Assembly (NCBI GenBank): GCA_902362805.1 | Contig: CABIXY010000013.1 | Location: 6,741 to 55,212, forward strand | Direction: 5' to 3' | DNA length: 48,472 bases | Source of the DNA: Eubacteriaceae bacterium | GTDB lineage: Bacteria > Bacillota > Clostridia > Peptostreptococcales > Anaerovoracaceae | In this document: piece by piece, positions 24,743 through 33,168 of the stretch | Numbering within the stretch: position 1 is the first letter of the stretch | How the letters are laid out: each line of letters begins with the position of its first letter | Made by a program: the position numbers and the translations under genes | The notes under the pieces: model-generated | What the model saw: only the letters and a program-made list of their open reading frames with translations | Told to the model about the DNA's origin: nothing | Databases searched by the model: none

Positions 24743-25270
24743 TTATTCAGCATATGGATTCTTAATGAATCCAATCTTGTTGAATGGATACAGTCTTAAG
24801 AATACCTTCCCTACGACCTCGTCCATATCAATGCAGCCCACCTCAGGTGCGCGGCTGTCGATGCTCACTCTGCGATTGTCACCCATGCAAAAGACCTCAT
24901 CTTCAGGTACGACGAGACCGTCTACATCCCCCGTGGTATAGCCTTCTTTCGTATAGTCCTCAACCAGCTCTTCCCCATTTATGTAAACTTTGCCGTCGGA
25001 AATATCAATCTTATCGCCAGGTAGTCCAATGATCCTTTTAATCAAAAGCTTCTCGTCGCCATTCTCTCGAAGCAGTGAAGAATGCACAACTACTACATCT
25101 CCGCGCTTCGGCTCGCTGAAGGTATACGACTGCTTGCTGACAAACAGATAGTCATTTTCATAGAAGTTCGGCTCCATGGAACTCTGCTTGACAATGGTCG
25201 GCTTGATAAACTGCACTACTACCAATGCGATGACAACTGCAATAATGATATCCTTAATCCACTCTTTCAT
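24743..25270 (-). CDS. lepB: Signal peptidase I, first tandem copy
   Basis: 175 residues with an N-terminal membrane helix (about 5-25). The nucleophile is Ser31 in KQSSMEPN and the base Lys78 in LLIKRIIGLPGD. KRGDVVVV and MGDNRRVSIDSR are the other family boxes. The gene starts 18 bp after the pseudouridine-synthase stop, suggesting one transcript. Together the three copies form a signal-peptidase cluster inside a housekeeping operon. Confidence 0.93.
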   Translation of the reverse strand: MKEWIKDIIIAVVIALVVVQFIKPTIVKQSSMEPNFYENDYLFVSKQSYTFSEPKRGDVVVVHSSLLRENGDEKLLIKRIIGLPGDKIDISDGKVYINGEELVEDYTKEGYTTGDVDGLVVPEDEVFCMGDNRRVSIDSRAPEVGCIDMDEVVGKVFLRLYPFNKIGFIKNPYAE

Positions 25271-25288
25271 GATCCTTTTGTCCCCCTA

Positions 25289-26260
25289 TTAATACTGTTC
25301 AAAAATTTGCTTTTTTATTCTCATAAAGTCTTCCGGAAGTTCCGCTGTAATAACAAGTTCATTGAGATAGGCCAGTTCACCGCTGCAGTTGCTGAAACTC
25401 AGCTTATATGCGTGAAGAAGCTGCGTGTTCAGGTTGAACCGCTCTCTGACGACATGATTCACTTTTCTGTCACCGTACTTTACATCTCCAATCACGGGAT
25501 GGCCAGCCTGGGCCAGATGTGCTCTGATCTGATGGGTTCTGCCGGTTATAATCTCCACCTCGACCAAAGTATATTTTGCACTGTGGGCAAGTGGGCGCAC
25601 GACAGTCTCCATATCCCGCCCTTCTTGGTCCATAGGCAGCACGGTTACTTTGTTCAGGCTTCTATCTTTTACCATTTTGTCTCTTAAGTGCAGTTCCTTT
25701 TTTAACTGACCGCTGACGATGGTCATATAATACTTGCTGATTTTATCTTTATCACGAATCATCTGATTCAGGTTCTGCAAGGCCCCATTGGTTTTACCAA
25801 AGAGAACGAGCCCCGTGGTATTCCGATCCAGGCGATTGACCGGCGCCGGGGTAAACGTCTTCTCAAGGCGCGGATTGTAATCTCCTTTTTCGATTAAATA
25901 GTCTGTAACCTGGTTCGCAAGATGATTTTTTTTCTCTGTACTGTCACCGTGGGTCAGCAGACCAAAAGGTTTCTCCACGGCGATGATATTATCATCCTCG
26001 TAGGCCACCTTGAACTGGCGTTTTGCTCTGGAAGTTCTCTGTTTGCGTTGAAATTTGCGGAGATCCTCGTCCTGCATATATAAAGTTACCTCATCGCCTA
26101 AGGTTAGCACTGTGTCTTCCTTGCACCGCTTTCCATTAACCTTCACATCTTTGCGAATCGCTTTATATATATAGCTGAGAGGCGCATTTTCCAAATACTT
26201 CCTAAGGAACTTGTCCAATCGCTGATTCTGTTCATTCTTCCCAATTTCTACTCTAATCAT
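25289..26260 (-). CDS. RluA-family 23S rRNA pseudouridine synthase
   Basis: 323 residues. An N-terminal S4-like RNA-binding domain (about 1-65, QRLDKFLRKYL..VNGK) precedes the RluA catalytic domain. The catalytic Asp145 sits in NRLDRNTTGLVLFGKT. ITGRTHQIRAHLAQAGHPVIGD is the family signature. The enzyme isomerises specific uridines in rRNA. RluC or RluD specificity cannot be told from this alone. It leads the rlu-lepB-lepB-lepB-smpB-orf run. Confidence 0.93.
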   Translation of the reverse strand: MIRVEIGKNEQNQRLDKFLRKYLENAPLSYIYKAIRKDVKVNGKRCKEDTVLTLGDEVTLYMQDEDLRKFQRKQRTSRAKRQFKVAYEDDNIIAVEKPFGLLTHGDSTEKKNHLANQVTDYLIEKGDYNPRLEKTFTPAPVNRLDRNTTGLVLFGKTNGALQNLNQMIRDKDKISKYYMTIVSGQLKKELHLRDKMVKDRSLNKVTVLPMDQEGRDMETVVRPLAHSAKYTLVEVEIITGRTHQIRAHLAQAGHPVIGDVKYGDRKVNHVVRERFNLNTQLLHAYKLSFSNCSGELAYLNELVITAELPEDFMRIKKQIFEQY

Positions 26261-26369
26261 AGCTTCTATTATACATCATCAGAGGACGCAAAGCAAAATT
26301 TATTTGCGAGGCAGGCAAAAGTATGTTAAATTATTATATATAGCAAACAAAAGGAAAAGGGGAGAAAAA

Positions 26370-26804
26370 ATGAAAGGTCTAAAAGATTTTATTTACGATA
26401 AAAACGATATTATCATCGCTTTGGTGATTTTGATTTTAGCGGCGCTGCTCATAGTCTGGCGTATGGACGTCATCATGGAATATCCTCAGACGCTGGCCCA
26501 GGAGACAGGCACGACAGATACGACCGATGAGACTGCAGTTCCAAGTGAGGACGACAGTAAAGGCAAAAACGCAGGACTTTGGTCAGACGGCCTCTTATCT
26601 AAAGAGATGACCGTAAAGGTGGCTGGCGGTTCCGCAACTGCAGCGGTACAGAGCCTGGTCGATGCTGGGCTGTTCGCATCCTATGACGAATTCACCAAGG
26701 TCTGCAAAGCTGCAGGGTACGCCCCGGAGGATATCAAAGCTACAACATTTACCTTTGAGGCAGGATGTACCCAGACAGACATTGCAAAACAAGTTACCAA
26801 ATAA
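26370..26804 (+). CDS. Membrane-anchored protein with MltG-like C-terminal segment
   Basis: About 144 residues from the ATG at 26370 (SD AAAAGGGGAG). An earlier in-frame start at 26304 lacks an SD. One N-terminal TM helix (about 14-33) is followed by a Thr/Asp/Glu-rich linker (about 38-70) and a small folded segment. The reading SATAAVQSLVDAGLFASYDEFTKVC followed by IKATTFTFEAGCTQTDIAKQV resembles the LysM-like substrate region found in MltG endolytic transglycosylases. The catalytic domain is absent. Short proteins of this type occur in Clostridia without known function. It is probably exposed at the cell surface, with a role in the wall only a guess. Confidence 0.6.
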   Translation: MKGLKDFIYDKNDIIIALVILILAALLIVWRMDVIMEYPQTLAQETGTTDTTDETAVPSEDDSKGKNAGLWSDGLLSKEMTVKVAGGSATAAVQSLVDAGLFASYDEFTKVCKAAGYAPEDIKATTFTFEAGCTQTDIAKQVTK

Positions 26805-26811
26805 AGAACGT

Positions 26812-26839
26812 GGAAATACGTCCTTTGGACGATATTTCC
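26812..26839. terminator. Hairpin after the MltG-like gene
   Basis: GGAAATA-CGTCC-TTT-GGACG-ATATTTCC forms a compact hairpin between convergent genes. No clear T run follows on either strand, so terminator function is uncertain. Confidence 0.4.
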
Positions 26840-26858
26840 TATGTTATAGAAAAGGTTT

Positions 26859-27122
26859 TTATCTCAGGAGCGCGATTATTTTTTCCAGTCGCGCTCTTTG
26901 TTCTGCATTCATCATCGGCATCAAGCTCTTCACTGCTGCCATCTGTTTCTCGTAAGGTATATTGCTCTGGTTGAGCTTTTCTTTCAGTTTCATAATCTCG
27001 GATACCAATTCAGCATCACTTTTCTTTTCGAAAGATTTGGCCTTAGCCATAGTCGATTTCTTATCTGCAGAAATACCTAGCTGGCTGGCCAGATCCATGA
27101 TTGTCTTATCATCTAAACTCAT
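26859..27122 (-). CDS. Small conserved-looking helical protein of unknown function
   Basis: 87 residues from the ATG at 27122 (SD AAGGAG, 7-8 nt spacing). The longer frame to 27188 runs into a repeat. The protein is almost entirely helical and charged (MSLDDKTIMDLASQLGISAD, then MMNAEQRARLEKIIALLR), without membrane helices. I do not recognise it. It is divergent from another small gene at 27302, with one 91-bp-family repeat unit between them. Confidence 0.6.
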   Translation of the reverse strand: MSLDDKTIMDLASQLGISADKKSTMAKAKSFEKKSDAELVSEIMKLKEKLNQSNIPYEKQMAAVKSLMPMMNAEQRARLEKIIALLR

Positions 27123-27142
27123 TACATCACTCCTTTTCACTA

Positions 27143-27240
27143 TATCATGAATATTCCTCTGAAAATAGAATCGAAATTCATGATTCAATAGTTCCTGCCT
27201 TGCGACGAAGCCGTAAGATTTTGGAACTATAATAATATAT
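27143..27240. repeat. Single 91-bp-family repeat unit
   Basis: Stem A is CATGAAT/ATTCATG, followed by the constant ATTC. Stem B is AATAGTTCC against GGAACTAT around a CGACGAAGCCG-type loop. The internal AATAGAATCG core is constant with the other arrays. Its bases differ from every other copy while pairing is kept. Confidence 0.75.
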
Positions 27241-27301
27241 GCACGAAATTGTCCAGTATTTCATAATATATATATAGAAATTATGGAGGTGACATATCGT
27301 T

Positions 27302-27523
27302 ATGAATCCAATCCCGATTATTCTTGTTTTATTCGTTCTGAAAAACAAGAGCAATATTCAGCCGCCGGTGATTAACACCTTGGAATTAGAGTCTTTCCTT
27401 GATAACGCCCGGACTGTTCTGAACACCATAGATAAAATAAACGGATTTACCCAGGGAGGCGGACTTTCAAATCTTCCTGATATGAAAAAAATGATGGAAA
27501 TCGTTGATAATTTACCTCTTTAG
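27302..27523 (+). CDS. Small protein of unknown function upstream of aldolase
   Basis: 73 residues with SD GGAGGTGA about 9-11 nt before the ATG. A hydrophobic N-terminus (NPIPIILVLFVL) is followed by a helical segment (INTLELESFLDNARTVLNTIDKI) and a Gly-rich turn. I recognise no family. Its 3' end carries the probable promoter of the aldolase gene. Confidence 0.5.
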   Translation: MNPIPIILVLFVLKNKSNIQPPVINTLELESFLDNARTVLNTIDKINGFTQGGGLSNLPDMKKMMEIVDNLPL

Positions 27524-27531
27524 TGTATAAT
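27504..27531 (+). promoter_or_regulatory. Probable promoter of the aldolase gene
   Basis: TTGATA (27504-27509) and TATAAT (27526-27531) are 16 bp apart, about 36 bp upstream of the aldolase ATG. The -35 lies inside the last codons of the preceding small gene. Confidence 0.65.
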
Positions 27532-27566
27532 GAATGTAGATAATTTTTAACTATAGGAGGTATGAT

Positions 27567-28496
27567 ATGGCTCTAGTTACAACGAAAGAAATGTTCGCGA
27601 AAGCAATCAAGAGTGATTATGCAATCGGTGCATTCAACGTCAATAACATGGAAATCATCCAGGGTATCGTTGAAGCAGCTCAGATAGAAAATGCACCTTT
27701 AATTCTGCAGGTTTCTGCTGGTGCGAGGAAATACGCAAAACCGATATATTTACTTAAGCTGGTCGAGGCAGCAATCGAGGATACCGGGGTAGACGTCGCA
27801 CTGCACCTGGATCACGGTGAAGATTTTGATATCTGCAAGAAATGCGTGGATGATGGATTCACCTCTGTCATGATTGACGGCTCCAAACATCCGTTTGAGG
27901 AAAATATCGCCCTGACAAAACAAGTAGTGGAATATGCTCATGCCCACGGGGTCTCTGTTGAGGCTGAACTTGGAAAATTGGCCGGGGTGGAGGACAATGT
28001 CAAGGTTGATGCCAGATCTGCCACCTTTACAGATCCTGATGAAGCGGCAGAATTCGTAGAGAGAACGGGCGTCGATTCTTTGGCCATTGCCATCGGCACA
28101 AGCCATGGTGCGTATAAGTTCAAAGGCGAGCCTTATCTCGATTTTGAGAGACTGAAAAAAATCCATGGGTTGATTCCTGACACACCGCTTGTACTTCACG
28201 GTGCATCCTCGGTACTCAAAGAATTTGTTGACAGATGCAACGAATTCGGCGGGGAAATCCCAGGTGCTCAAGGCGTACCGGAAGACATGATCCATGAGGC
28301 CGTAAAATATGGAATCTGCAAAGTAAACGTAGATACTGATCTGAGACTTGCCATGACTGCAGAAATCAGAAGAGTTCTGGCTGAACATCCAGAAGAATTC
28401 GATCCAAGAAAATATCTGGGACCTGGCAGAGACGCCATCACCAGAATGGTACAACATAAAATCAGAGATATGCTTAACGCTTCAGGGACAAAATAA
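27567..28496 (+). CDS. fba: Class II fructose-bisphosphate aldolase
   Basis: 309 residues. Zinc and catalytic motifs are ALHLDHGEDFDICKKCVDDG, VSVEAELGKLAGVED, AIAIGTSHGAYK, LVLHGASSV and CKVNVDTDLRLAMT, all typical of class II FbaA/GatY enzymes. It cleaves fructose-1,6-bisphosphate to dihydroxyacetone phosphate and glyceraldehyde-3-phosphate in glycolysis, or the reverse. Ketose-bisphosphate relatives such as tagatose-bisphosphate aldolase share these motifs, but no sugar-specific operon is present, so the glycolytic role is preferred. SD AGGAGGT is strong, and the gene is monocistronic with its own promoter and terminator. Confidence 0.93.
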   Translation: MALVTTKEMFAKAIKSDYAIGAFNVNNMEIIQGIVEAAQIENAPLILQVSAGARKYAKPIYLLKLVEAAIEDTGVDVALHLDHGEDFDICKKCVDDGFTSVMIDGSKHPFEENIALTKQVVEYAHAHGVSVEAELGKLAGVEDNVKVDARSATFTDPDEAAEFVERTGVDSLAIAIGTSHGAYKFKGEPYLDFERLKKIHGLIPDTPLVLHGASSVLKEFVDRCNEFGGEIPGAQGVPEDMIHEAVKYGICKVNVDTDLRLAMTAEIRRVLAEHPEEFDPRKYLGPGRDAITRMVQHKIRDMLNASGTK

Positions 28497-28531
28497 CCCC
28501 AGCGTCCGATATCCGAAAAATTTACATCAAA

Positions 28532-28573
28532 AAATCCGATTTGCCTGGGGAAATCCCTCATGAAATCGGATTT
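28532..28573. terminator. Bidirectional terminator between fba and LuxR-type gene
   Basis: AAATCCGATTT pairs with AAATCGGATTT, with T runs following on both strands, between convergent genes. Confidence 0.88.
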
Positions 28574-28603
28574 TTATTTTTATATCCTAGAAAATCTCGT
28601 TTT

Positions 28604-29527
28604 TTACTGTTCTCTCTCTTTTTCTTCTCTGACGATACAGACTGCTTCAACTCGATTCTTGACGTTCATTTTTCGGAAAGTATTATAAATATGCGCTTTC
28701 ACGGTGCTTTCCGAAATAAATAGTTCCTCGGCAATCTGCGTGTTCGTCTTTCCTTCGTATATTTCCTTCAATATTTCTATTTCTCGTTTTGTTAAATCGT
28801 ATTTCTGCTTCACCAGATCTAAAGCTTCGCTGAGATCCATGACAACTGGTGCATCTTCTAAATATGATTTGGAAAAATCCCGCTTATATAGAAGAACCAT
28901 ATTGGCAACATTGATGACCAGCCAGTAGAATATGGTCAAATCCATAATCTCTTCATTAGATTCTTTCACTACGCCTGACTCACTGACAAAGTAGGTCACA
29001 TAGTTTACCATCATAAATAGAGTAATCACACTCTTATATGCAATCAACTTGCGTGAGTCCCCATTTTTCAGGCCACTGATGATGCAGGCGATGCTGCCGA
29101 TAATCAGTAAGCACAAGAGTGGTATGTCGATAACCAGCCTGATCCACTTGAGTTCGACAAAAAAGATGACAGAAACCATCCAGACGCAGAAATAAAATAT
29201 GATGTATCTTTTCGCTATATTAGCGACCCAGTTACAATCATCACTTTGACAGATATGCGTCTCTACGCGCAGCCACAGCAGCACCAGAACTGCAATCAGA
29301 CAATCGCCGATGCTGAGAAGGATATTGCCGCTGGAATGATTTATGATATTGTCGCTGTAGTAGATAACAAAATCGTACAAGTTCATCATAACAAGCATCA
29401 AAATAAAAGGTTTCATAACACTGTATTCTTTCCCCTTATCACCTTTGCTCGCCAGCCATTGAATCGTCAGCGCCGACACACCAATGAGAATTGTGAAAAT
29501 ATAACAAAACACAATTATATGCTTCAT
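28604..29527 (-). CDS. Membrane-bound LuxR-type transcriptional regulator (copy 1)
   Basis: About 307 residues from the ATG at 29527. This start aligns with the N-terminus of the second copy (MKHIIVFCYIF versus MTHFYVFCYIA). An in-frame ATG at 29566 has no SD. Seven hydrophobic helices fill the first ~220 residues. The C-terminus is a LuxR/NarL HTH (YDLTKREIEILKEIYEGKTN, then TQIAEELFISESTVKAHIYNTF). It would sense something at the membrane and bind DNA while tethered. Placed just downstream of an NhaC carrier gene and its hairpin, it is likely to control one or both carriers. Confidence 0.85.
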   Translation of the reverse strand: MKHIIVFCYIFTILIGVSALTIQWLASKGDKGKEYSVMKPFILMLVMMNLYDFVIYYSDNIINHSSGNILLSIGDCLIAVLVLLWLRVETHICQSDDCNWVANIAKRYIIFYFCVWMVSVIFFVELKWIRLVIDIPLLCLLIIGSIACIISGLKNGDSRKLIAYKSVITLFMMVNYVTYFVSESGVVKESNEEIMDLTIFYWLVINVANMVLLYKRDFSKSYLEDAPVVMDLSEALDLVKQKYDLTKREIEILKEIYEGKTNTQIAEELFISESTVKAHIYNTFRKMNVKNRVEAVCIVREEKEREQ

Positions 29528-29582
29528 CCACCCATTCGTCCTTTCAATAATTTGTTCCTTATTCATTTTACTACGAATCAAA

Positions 29583-29616
29583 TCGAAAGACCAGGTAAAT
29601 TTACCTGGCCTTTCGA
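29583..29616. terminator. Hairpin between NhaC carrier 1 and LuxR regulator 1
   Basis: TCGAAAGACCAGGTAAA pairs with TTTACCTGGCCTTTCGA with no loop and one mismatch, 40 bp after the carrier stop codon. T-rich sequence follows on both strands. Closely similar hairpins lie at 31399-31432 and 34149-34180. Confidence 0.75.
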
Positions 29617-29655
29617 CTTTATTTTGGAAAACGGATGAATGAGCACAAAATTTGA

Positions 29656-31158
29656 TTAAGCCTCCAACGCTGCAAGAGCTTCCACTTTTTCTTTTTCTCT
29701 CTCTTCCAGAATCTTCTCATAGTCCTCGTCACTCATCTTGGTCATGGTGATCCCCGTATAACCGAAGATGATGGAAACGACTGGGTTAATCCAGTTCAGA
29801 ATTGCATATGGTATGTAGGCGCTGCTTACACCGAGGAACTGCCTCATGGTCGCGCCGCAGGTGTTCCATGGGAAGAAGTTGGAGGTCAGCGTACCTGAGT
29901 CCTCCAGACATCTGGACAGGTTCTTTGGAGCCAGCCTCATATCCTCGAATGCCTCCTTGAACATTCTGCCAGGCAGCACAATCGCCAGATACTGGTCGCA
30001 GCAGATGGCGTTTACGAAGATGCAGCTGAATTCTGTCGCCAGCACCAGGCCGCCCCTGCCCTTTGCAACCTTCAGCAGCAGGCTTGCGAAGGTGCCCATG
30101 ATGCCGGTGCAGTCCACGATGCCGCCGAAGCACATCGCACAGAGGATGATGGAGATGGTCCAGAACATGTGCTGCATACCTTCATTGCTGAGCAGGCTGC
30201 CCAGCTCCTGGATTACCTGGGATGCATCCTCAGGGATCTTGCCCATGGTGATGCCGTTGTTCATGATGTTGAAGATGTTGTTGATCAGGGTGTCGCCATT
30301 GCCGTCGTTCAAAACAGGTTCAATATACTCCTTGTTCCAGAACATGAACGGCACGCCGATGAAGACGCCGCCCAGCAGTGCCGGCAATGCCGGGAATTTC
30401 AAGATAACTGCCACGATGACGAATACCGGTGGCAGTAATGCCAGAACGCTGATCTTGGATGCGCTTTCGATGAATGCCGTGATGTCATTGAGCGTCGTCA
30501 GGTCCACCTCGTTGGATGAGGAGTGCATGAAGCCCATGACAGTGTATGCAACCAGAGCAATGATCAGAGACACACCCGTGGTGTAGATCATGTGCTTGAT
30601 GTGGTCAAACAGGTTGGAACCTGCCATGGCAGGTGCCAGGTTGGTGGTATCGGATAACGGTGACATCTTGTCTCCGAAGTATGCGCCGGATACGACAGCT
30701 CCCGCTGTCATGACGTTAGGGAATCCCAAAGCAGTTCCGACGCCGATCAGGGCGACGCCCATGGATCCTGCCGTGGACCAGGAAGAACCTGTGGCCAGGG
30801 ATACGATGGAGCACAGGATACAAGCTGTAGCCAGGAATACCTTCGGGCTGATGACCTTGATGCCGAAATACATCATGGAAGGGATGGTGCCTGCTGCCAG
30901 CCAGGAGCAGATCATACATCCGACGATAGCCAGGATCAGGCAGGCCTGCATGGATCTGTTGATCGCTGCCAGGATGCCCTGTTCCATATAGGCCCATTTC
31001 CAGCCGTTTGCGATGCCGACGATGGCGGCGACACAGGCTGCTACGATAAGTCCGAGATGCGGTTCACCGCCTCTGTCTCCCAAAATGGAGTACACCAGCA
31101 GGCCGATCATTGCGAGTATGACAATACAGCATTGCCATAAAGGAATCTTTCTACCCAT
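29656..31158 (-). CDS. NhaC-family cation/H+ (or substrate) antiporter, copy 1
   Basis: About 500 residues from the ATG at 31158 (SD AGGAGG, MGRKIPLWQ). The frame to 31176 includes the SD itself. Around 12 membrane helices are present. Hallmarks of the NhaC/Ion-transporter superfamily are SLATGSSWSTAGSMGVALIG, GAYFGDKMSPLSDTTNLAPA, CCDQYLAIVLPGRMF and SGTLTSNFFPWNTCGATM. Family members exchange Na+ for H+, or malate, lactate or amino-acid ions for cations. The actual substrate cannot be read from sequence. A very similar copy lies immediately upstream (31467-32960). Confidence 0.9.
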   Translation of the reverse strand: MGRKIPLWQCCIVILAMIGLLVYSILGDRGGEPHLGLIVAACVAAIVGIANGWKWAYMEQGILAAINRSMQACLILAIVGCMICSWLAAGTIPSMMYFGIKVISPKVFLATACILCSIVSLATGSSWSTAGSMGVALIGVGTALGFPNVMTAGAVVSGAYFGDKMSPLSDTTNLAPAMAGSNLFDHIKHMIYTTGVSLIIALVAYTVMGFMHSSSNEVDLTTLNDITAFIESASKISVLALLPPVFVIVAVILKFPALPALLGGVFIGVPFMFWNKEYIEPVLNDGNGDTLINNIFNIMNNGITMGKIPEDASQVIQELGSLLSNEGMQHMFWTISIILCAMCFGGIVDCTGIMGTFASLLLKVAKGRGGLVLATEFSCIFVNAICCDQYLAIVLPGRMFKEAFEDMRLAPKNLSRCLEDSGTLTSNFFPWNTCGATMRQFLGVSSAYIPYAILNWINPVVSIIFGYTGITMTKMSDEDYEKILEEREKEKVEALAALEA

Positions 31159-31195
31159 AATAAGTCCTCCTATCATATATAGTAATAATATAATA

Positions 31196-31264
31196 AAATC
31201 CGTAACACAAAACCTTACTTTTATGTTACGGATTTCATTATAATACTCTTGGAAAATTAAGCAA
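31196..31264 (-). promoter_or_regulatory. Promoter and 5' leader hairpin of NhaC carrier 1
   Basis: On the minus strand, TTGCTT (31264-31259), a 16-bp spacer and TATAAT (31242-31237) precede a hairpin AAATCCGTAACA..TGTTACGGATTT (31235-31196), and T-rich sequence follows. The hairpin begins at about the expected transcript start. Carrier 2 has the same layout. Confidence 0.6.
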
Positions 31265-31398
31265 TTGACCCTGGGGCTTAAATACTGTTTTCGATTGTTT
31301 TCGCAACTAGACCCCTGTGTCTATGCCCCTTAATTTGAAACGTATCCGTCAATCAAATATTAGACAGAATTTTTTGTTATTTCTAATTTTTATTTATA

Positions 31399-31432
31399 TC
31401 AAAGGCCCAGGCAAAATTGCCTGGACCTTTGA
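31399..31432. terminator. Hairpin after NhaC carrier 2
   Basis: TCAAAGGCCCAGGCAA pairs with TTGCCTGGACCTTTGA around two A, 35 bp after the carrier 2 stop codon. T-rich sequence follows on the plus side, but the minus-side T run is poor. Confidence 0.65.
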
Positions 31433-31466
31433 CTTTTATTTTACTCAATATATTAAGGAGAACTTT

Positions 31467-32960
31467 TTAAGCTTCTAATGCTTTCAAAGCCTCTTCCTTT
31501 TCTCTTTCTCTCTCCTCTAATATCTTCTGATATTCTTCTTCTGTCATTTCCGTCATCGTAATACCGGTAAAACCATAGAAGATGGAGATTAACGGATTGA
31601 TCCAGTTCAATACAGCATATGGTATGTAGCCGCTTCCTACCTGCAGGAAGGATCTCATTGTTGCACCGCAGGTATTCCACGGGAAGAAGTTCGATGTAAT
31701 CGTTCCGCTGTCTTCCAAACATCTGGACAGGTTTTTCGGAGCCAGTCTTCTGTCTTCGAAAGCCTCCTTGAACATTCTGCCCGGCAGGATAATTGCCAGA
31801 TACTGATCACAGCAGAGTGCATTTACGATTATACACATCAACTCTGTCATCAACACCAGTCCGCCTCTCGTACCCCTCGCCAGTTTTACCATAGCGACTG
31901 CGATACTGCCCATGATACCAGTGGAGTCTACAATACCGCCAAATACCATCGCACACAAGATCAGGGAAATCGTCCACATCATACCCTGCATGCCTTCATT
32001 GGAAAGCAGTCCAGCCAGTTCACTGAGTACAGAAGATGAGCCTTCCGGAACTTCCGTTGTAACACCATAGTTCAGATAAGAACCCGCTCCAGGGATTCCT
32101 TCTGCTCCGTTACCGATAATGCTTCTGCCCTGCATTGGGAAAAACGGCAGGCCGAGAACCACACCGCCGATTAAGGCCGGCAGCGCCGGCAGTTTCAATG
32201 CAACCGCTGCAATTACGAAGACTGGTGGAATCAAGCAAATCAGACTCACATTATAACTGTCACTGATAAAGCCAAGAATTTCGTCAATGGTTCCCATATC
32301 AGGGCCCTCTGAACTACCAGTGTGCATGAATCCCATAACCAGATAGACGATCAGGGCGATAATCCATGCCGGACCAGTAGTGAACACCATGTGTTTGATG
32401 TGATCAAACAGATTGGAGCCTGCTACAGCTGGTGCTAAGTTTGTCGTATCAGACAGAGGTGACATCTTGTCTCCAAAATAGGCGCCAGATACAACAGCGC
32501 CTGCTGTCATGACCGGTGGGAAACCTAAAGCTGTTCCTACACCGATTAGCGCTACACCCATGGAACCAGCTGTGGACCAGGATGACCCTGTTGCCAGGGA
32601 GACGATGGAACAAAGCAGACAGGCGGTAGCCAGGAAAATACTTGGTGAAATAACTTTAATACCGAAATACATCATAGATGGTACGACGCCGCCTGCCATC
32701 CAGGAACCCAGCATCAAACCCACAACCGCTAAGATAAGAATGGCCTGCATGGTTCTGTTGATGGCGGCCAGAACGCCCGCCTCCATATAGCTCCACTTCC
32801 AACCGTTCAGCATGGCGATGATAGCTGCAAAAGCGCCTGCGAAAACAAGTGCAACATGTGCTTCTCCGGCTTCTGTATCAATCATAACGTTCCAGAAGAT
32901 CAGGGCGATCATCACGGCCATTACGAGGATACACTGCCACATAGGGATCTTTCTACCCAT
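31467..32960 (-). CDS. NhaC-family cation/H+ (or substrate) antiporter, copy 2
   Basis: 497 residues starting MGRKIPMWQCILVMAV behind SD GGAGG. It is collinear with copy 1 along its whole length, and the signature blocks (GSSWSTAGSMGVALIG, GAYFGDKMSPLSDTTNLAP, CCDQYLAIILPGRMFKEAFED, ITSNFFPWNTCGATMR) are nearly unchanged. The main differences lie in the central loop around residues 265-300. The two are probably a tandem duplication with possible substrate divergence. The gene has its own promoter and hairpin leader and lies downstream of LuxR-type copy 2. Confidence 0.9.
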   Translation of the reverse strand: MGRKIPMWQCILVMAVMIALIFWNVMIDTEAGEAHVALVFAGAFAAIIAMLNGWKWSYMEAGVLAAINRTMQAILILAVVGLMLGSWMAGGVVPSMMYFGIKVISPSIFLATACLLCSIVSLATGSSWSTAGSMGVALIGVGTALGFPPVMTAGAVVSGAYFGDKMSPLSDTTNLAPAVAGSNLFDHIKHMVFTTGPAWIIALIVYLVMGFMHTGSSEGPDMGTIDEILGFISDSYNVSLICLIPPVFVIAAVALKLPALPALIGGVVLGLPFFPMQGRSIIGNGAEGIPGAGSYLNYGVTTEVPEGSSSVLSELAGLLSNEGMQGMMWTISLILCAMVFGGIVDSTGIMGSIAVAMVKLARGTRGGLVLMTELMCIIVNALCCDQYLAIILPGRMFKEAFEDRRLAPKNLSRCLEDSGTITSNFFPWNTCGATMRSFLQVGSGYIPYAVLNWINPLISIFYGFTGITMTEMTEEEYQKILEEREREKEEALKALEA

Positions 32961-33004
32961 AATAAGTCCTCCTACTTAAATGTAAATAGTGTAAAAAATA
33001 AAAT

Positions 33005-33070
33005 CCTGTAACACGGAATATCAGTTCCGAATTACAGGCTCAGTATAACTTTGGTCATAGGACAAAACAA
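33005..33070 (-). promoter_or_regulatory. Promoter and 5' leader hairpin of NhaC carrier 2
   Basis: On the minus strand, TTGTTT (33070-33065), 17 bp and TATACT (33047-33042) precede a hairpin CCTGTAA-TTCGGAA..TTCCG-TTACAGG (33038-33005), followed by ATTTTATTTTTT. The hairpin foot, GTGTTACAGGATTTTATT, closely matches that of carrier 1, as does the SD region AGGAGGACTTATT. Confidence 0.65.
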
Positions 33071-33168
33071 TTGAACAAAAGACTGAAATGTCTGAATCTA
33101 CGGCTTTTGAGACTAAGACTTTTTTATTAACAGCCTTTTGTACCAATCCCTTTAACAGTCTGATTTTT

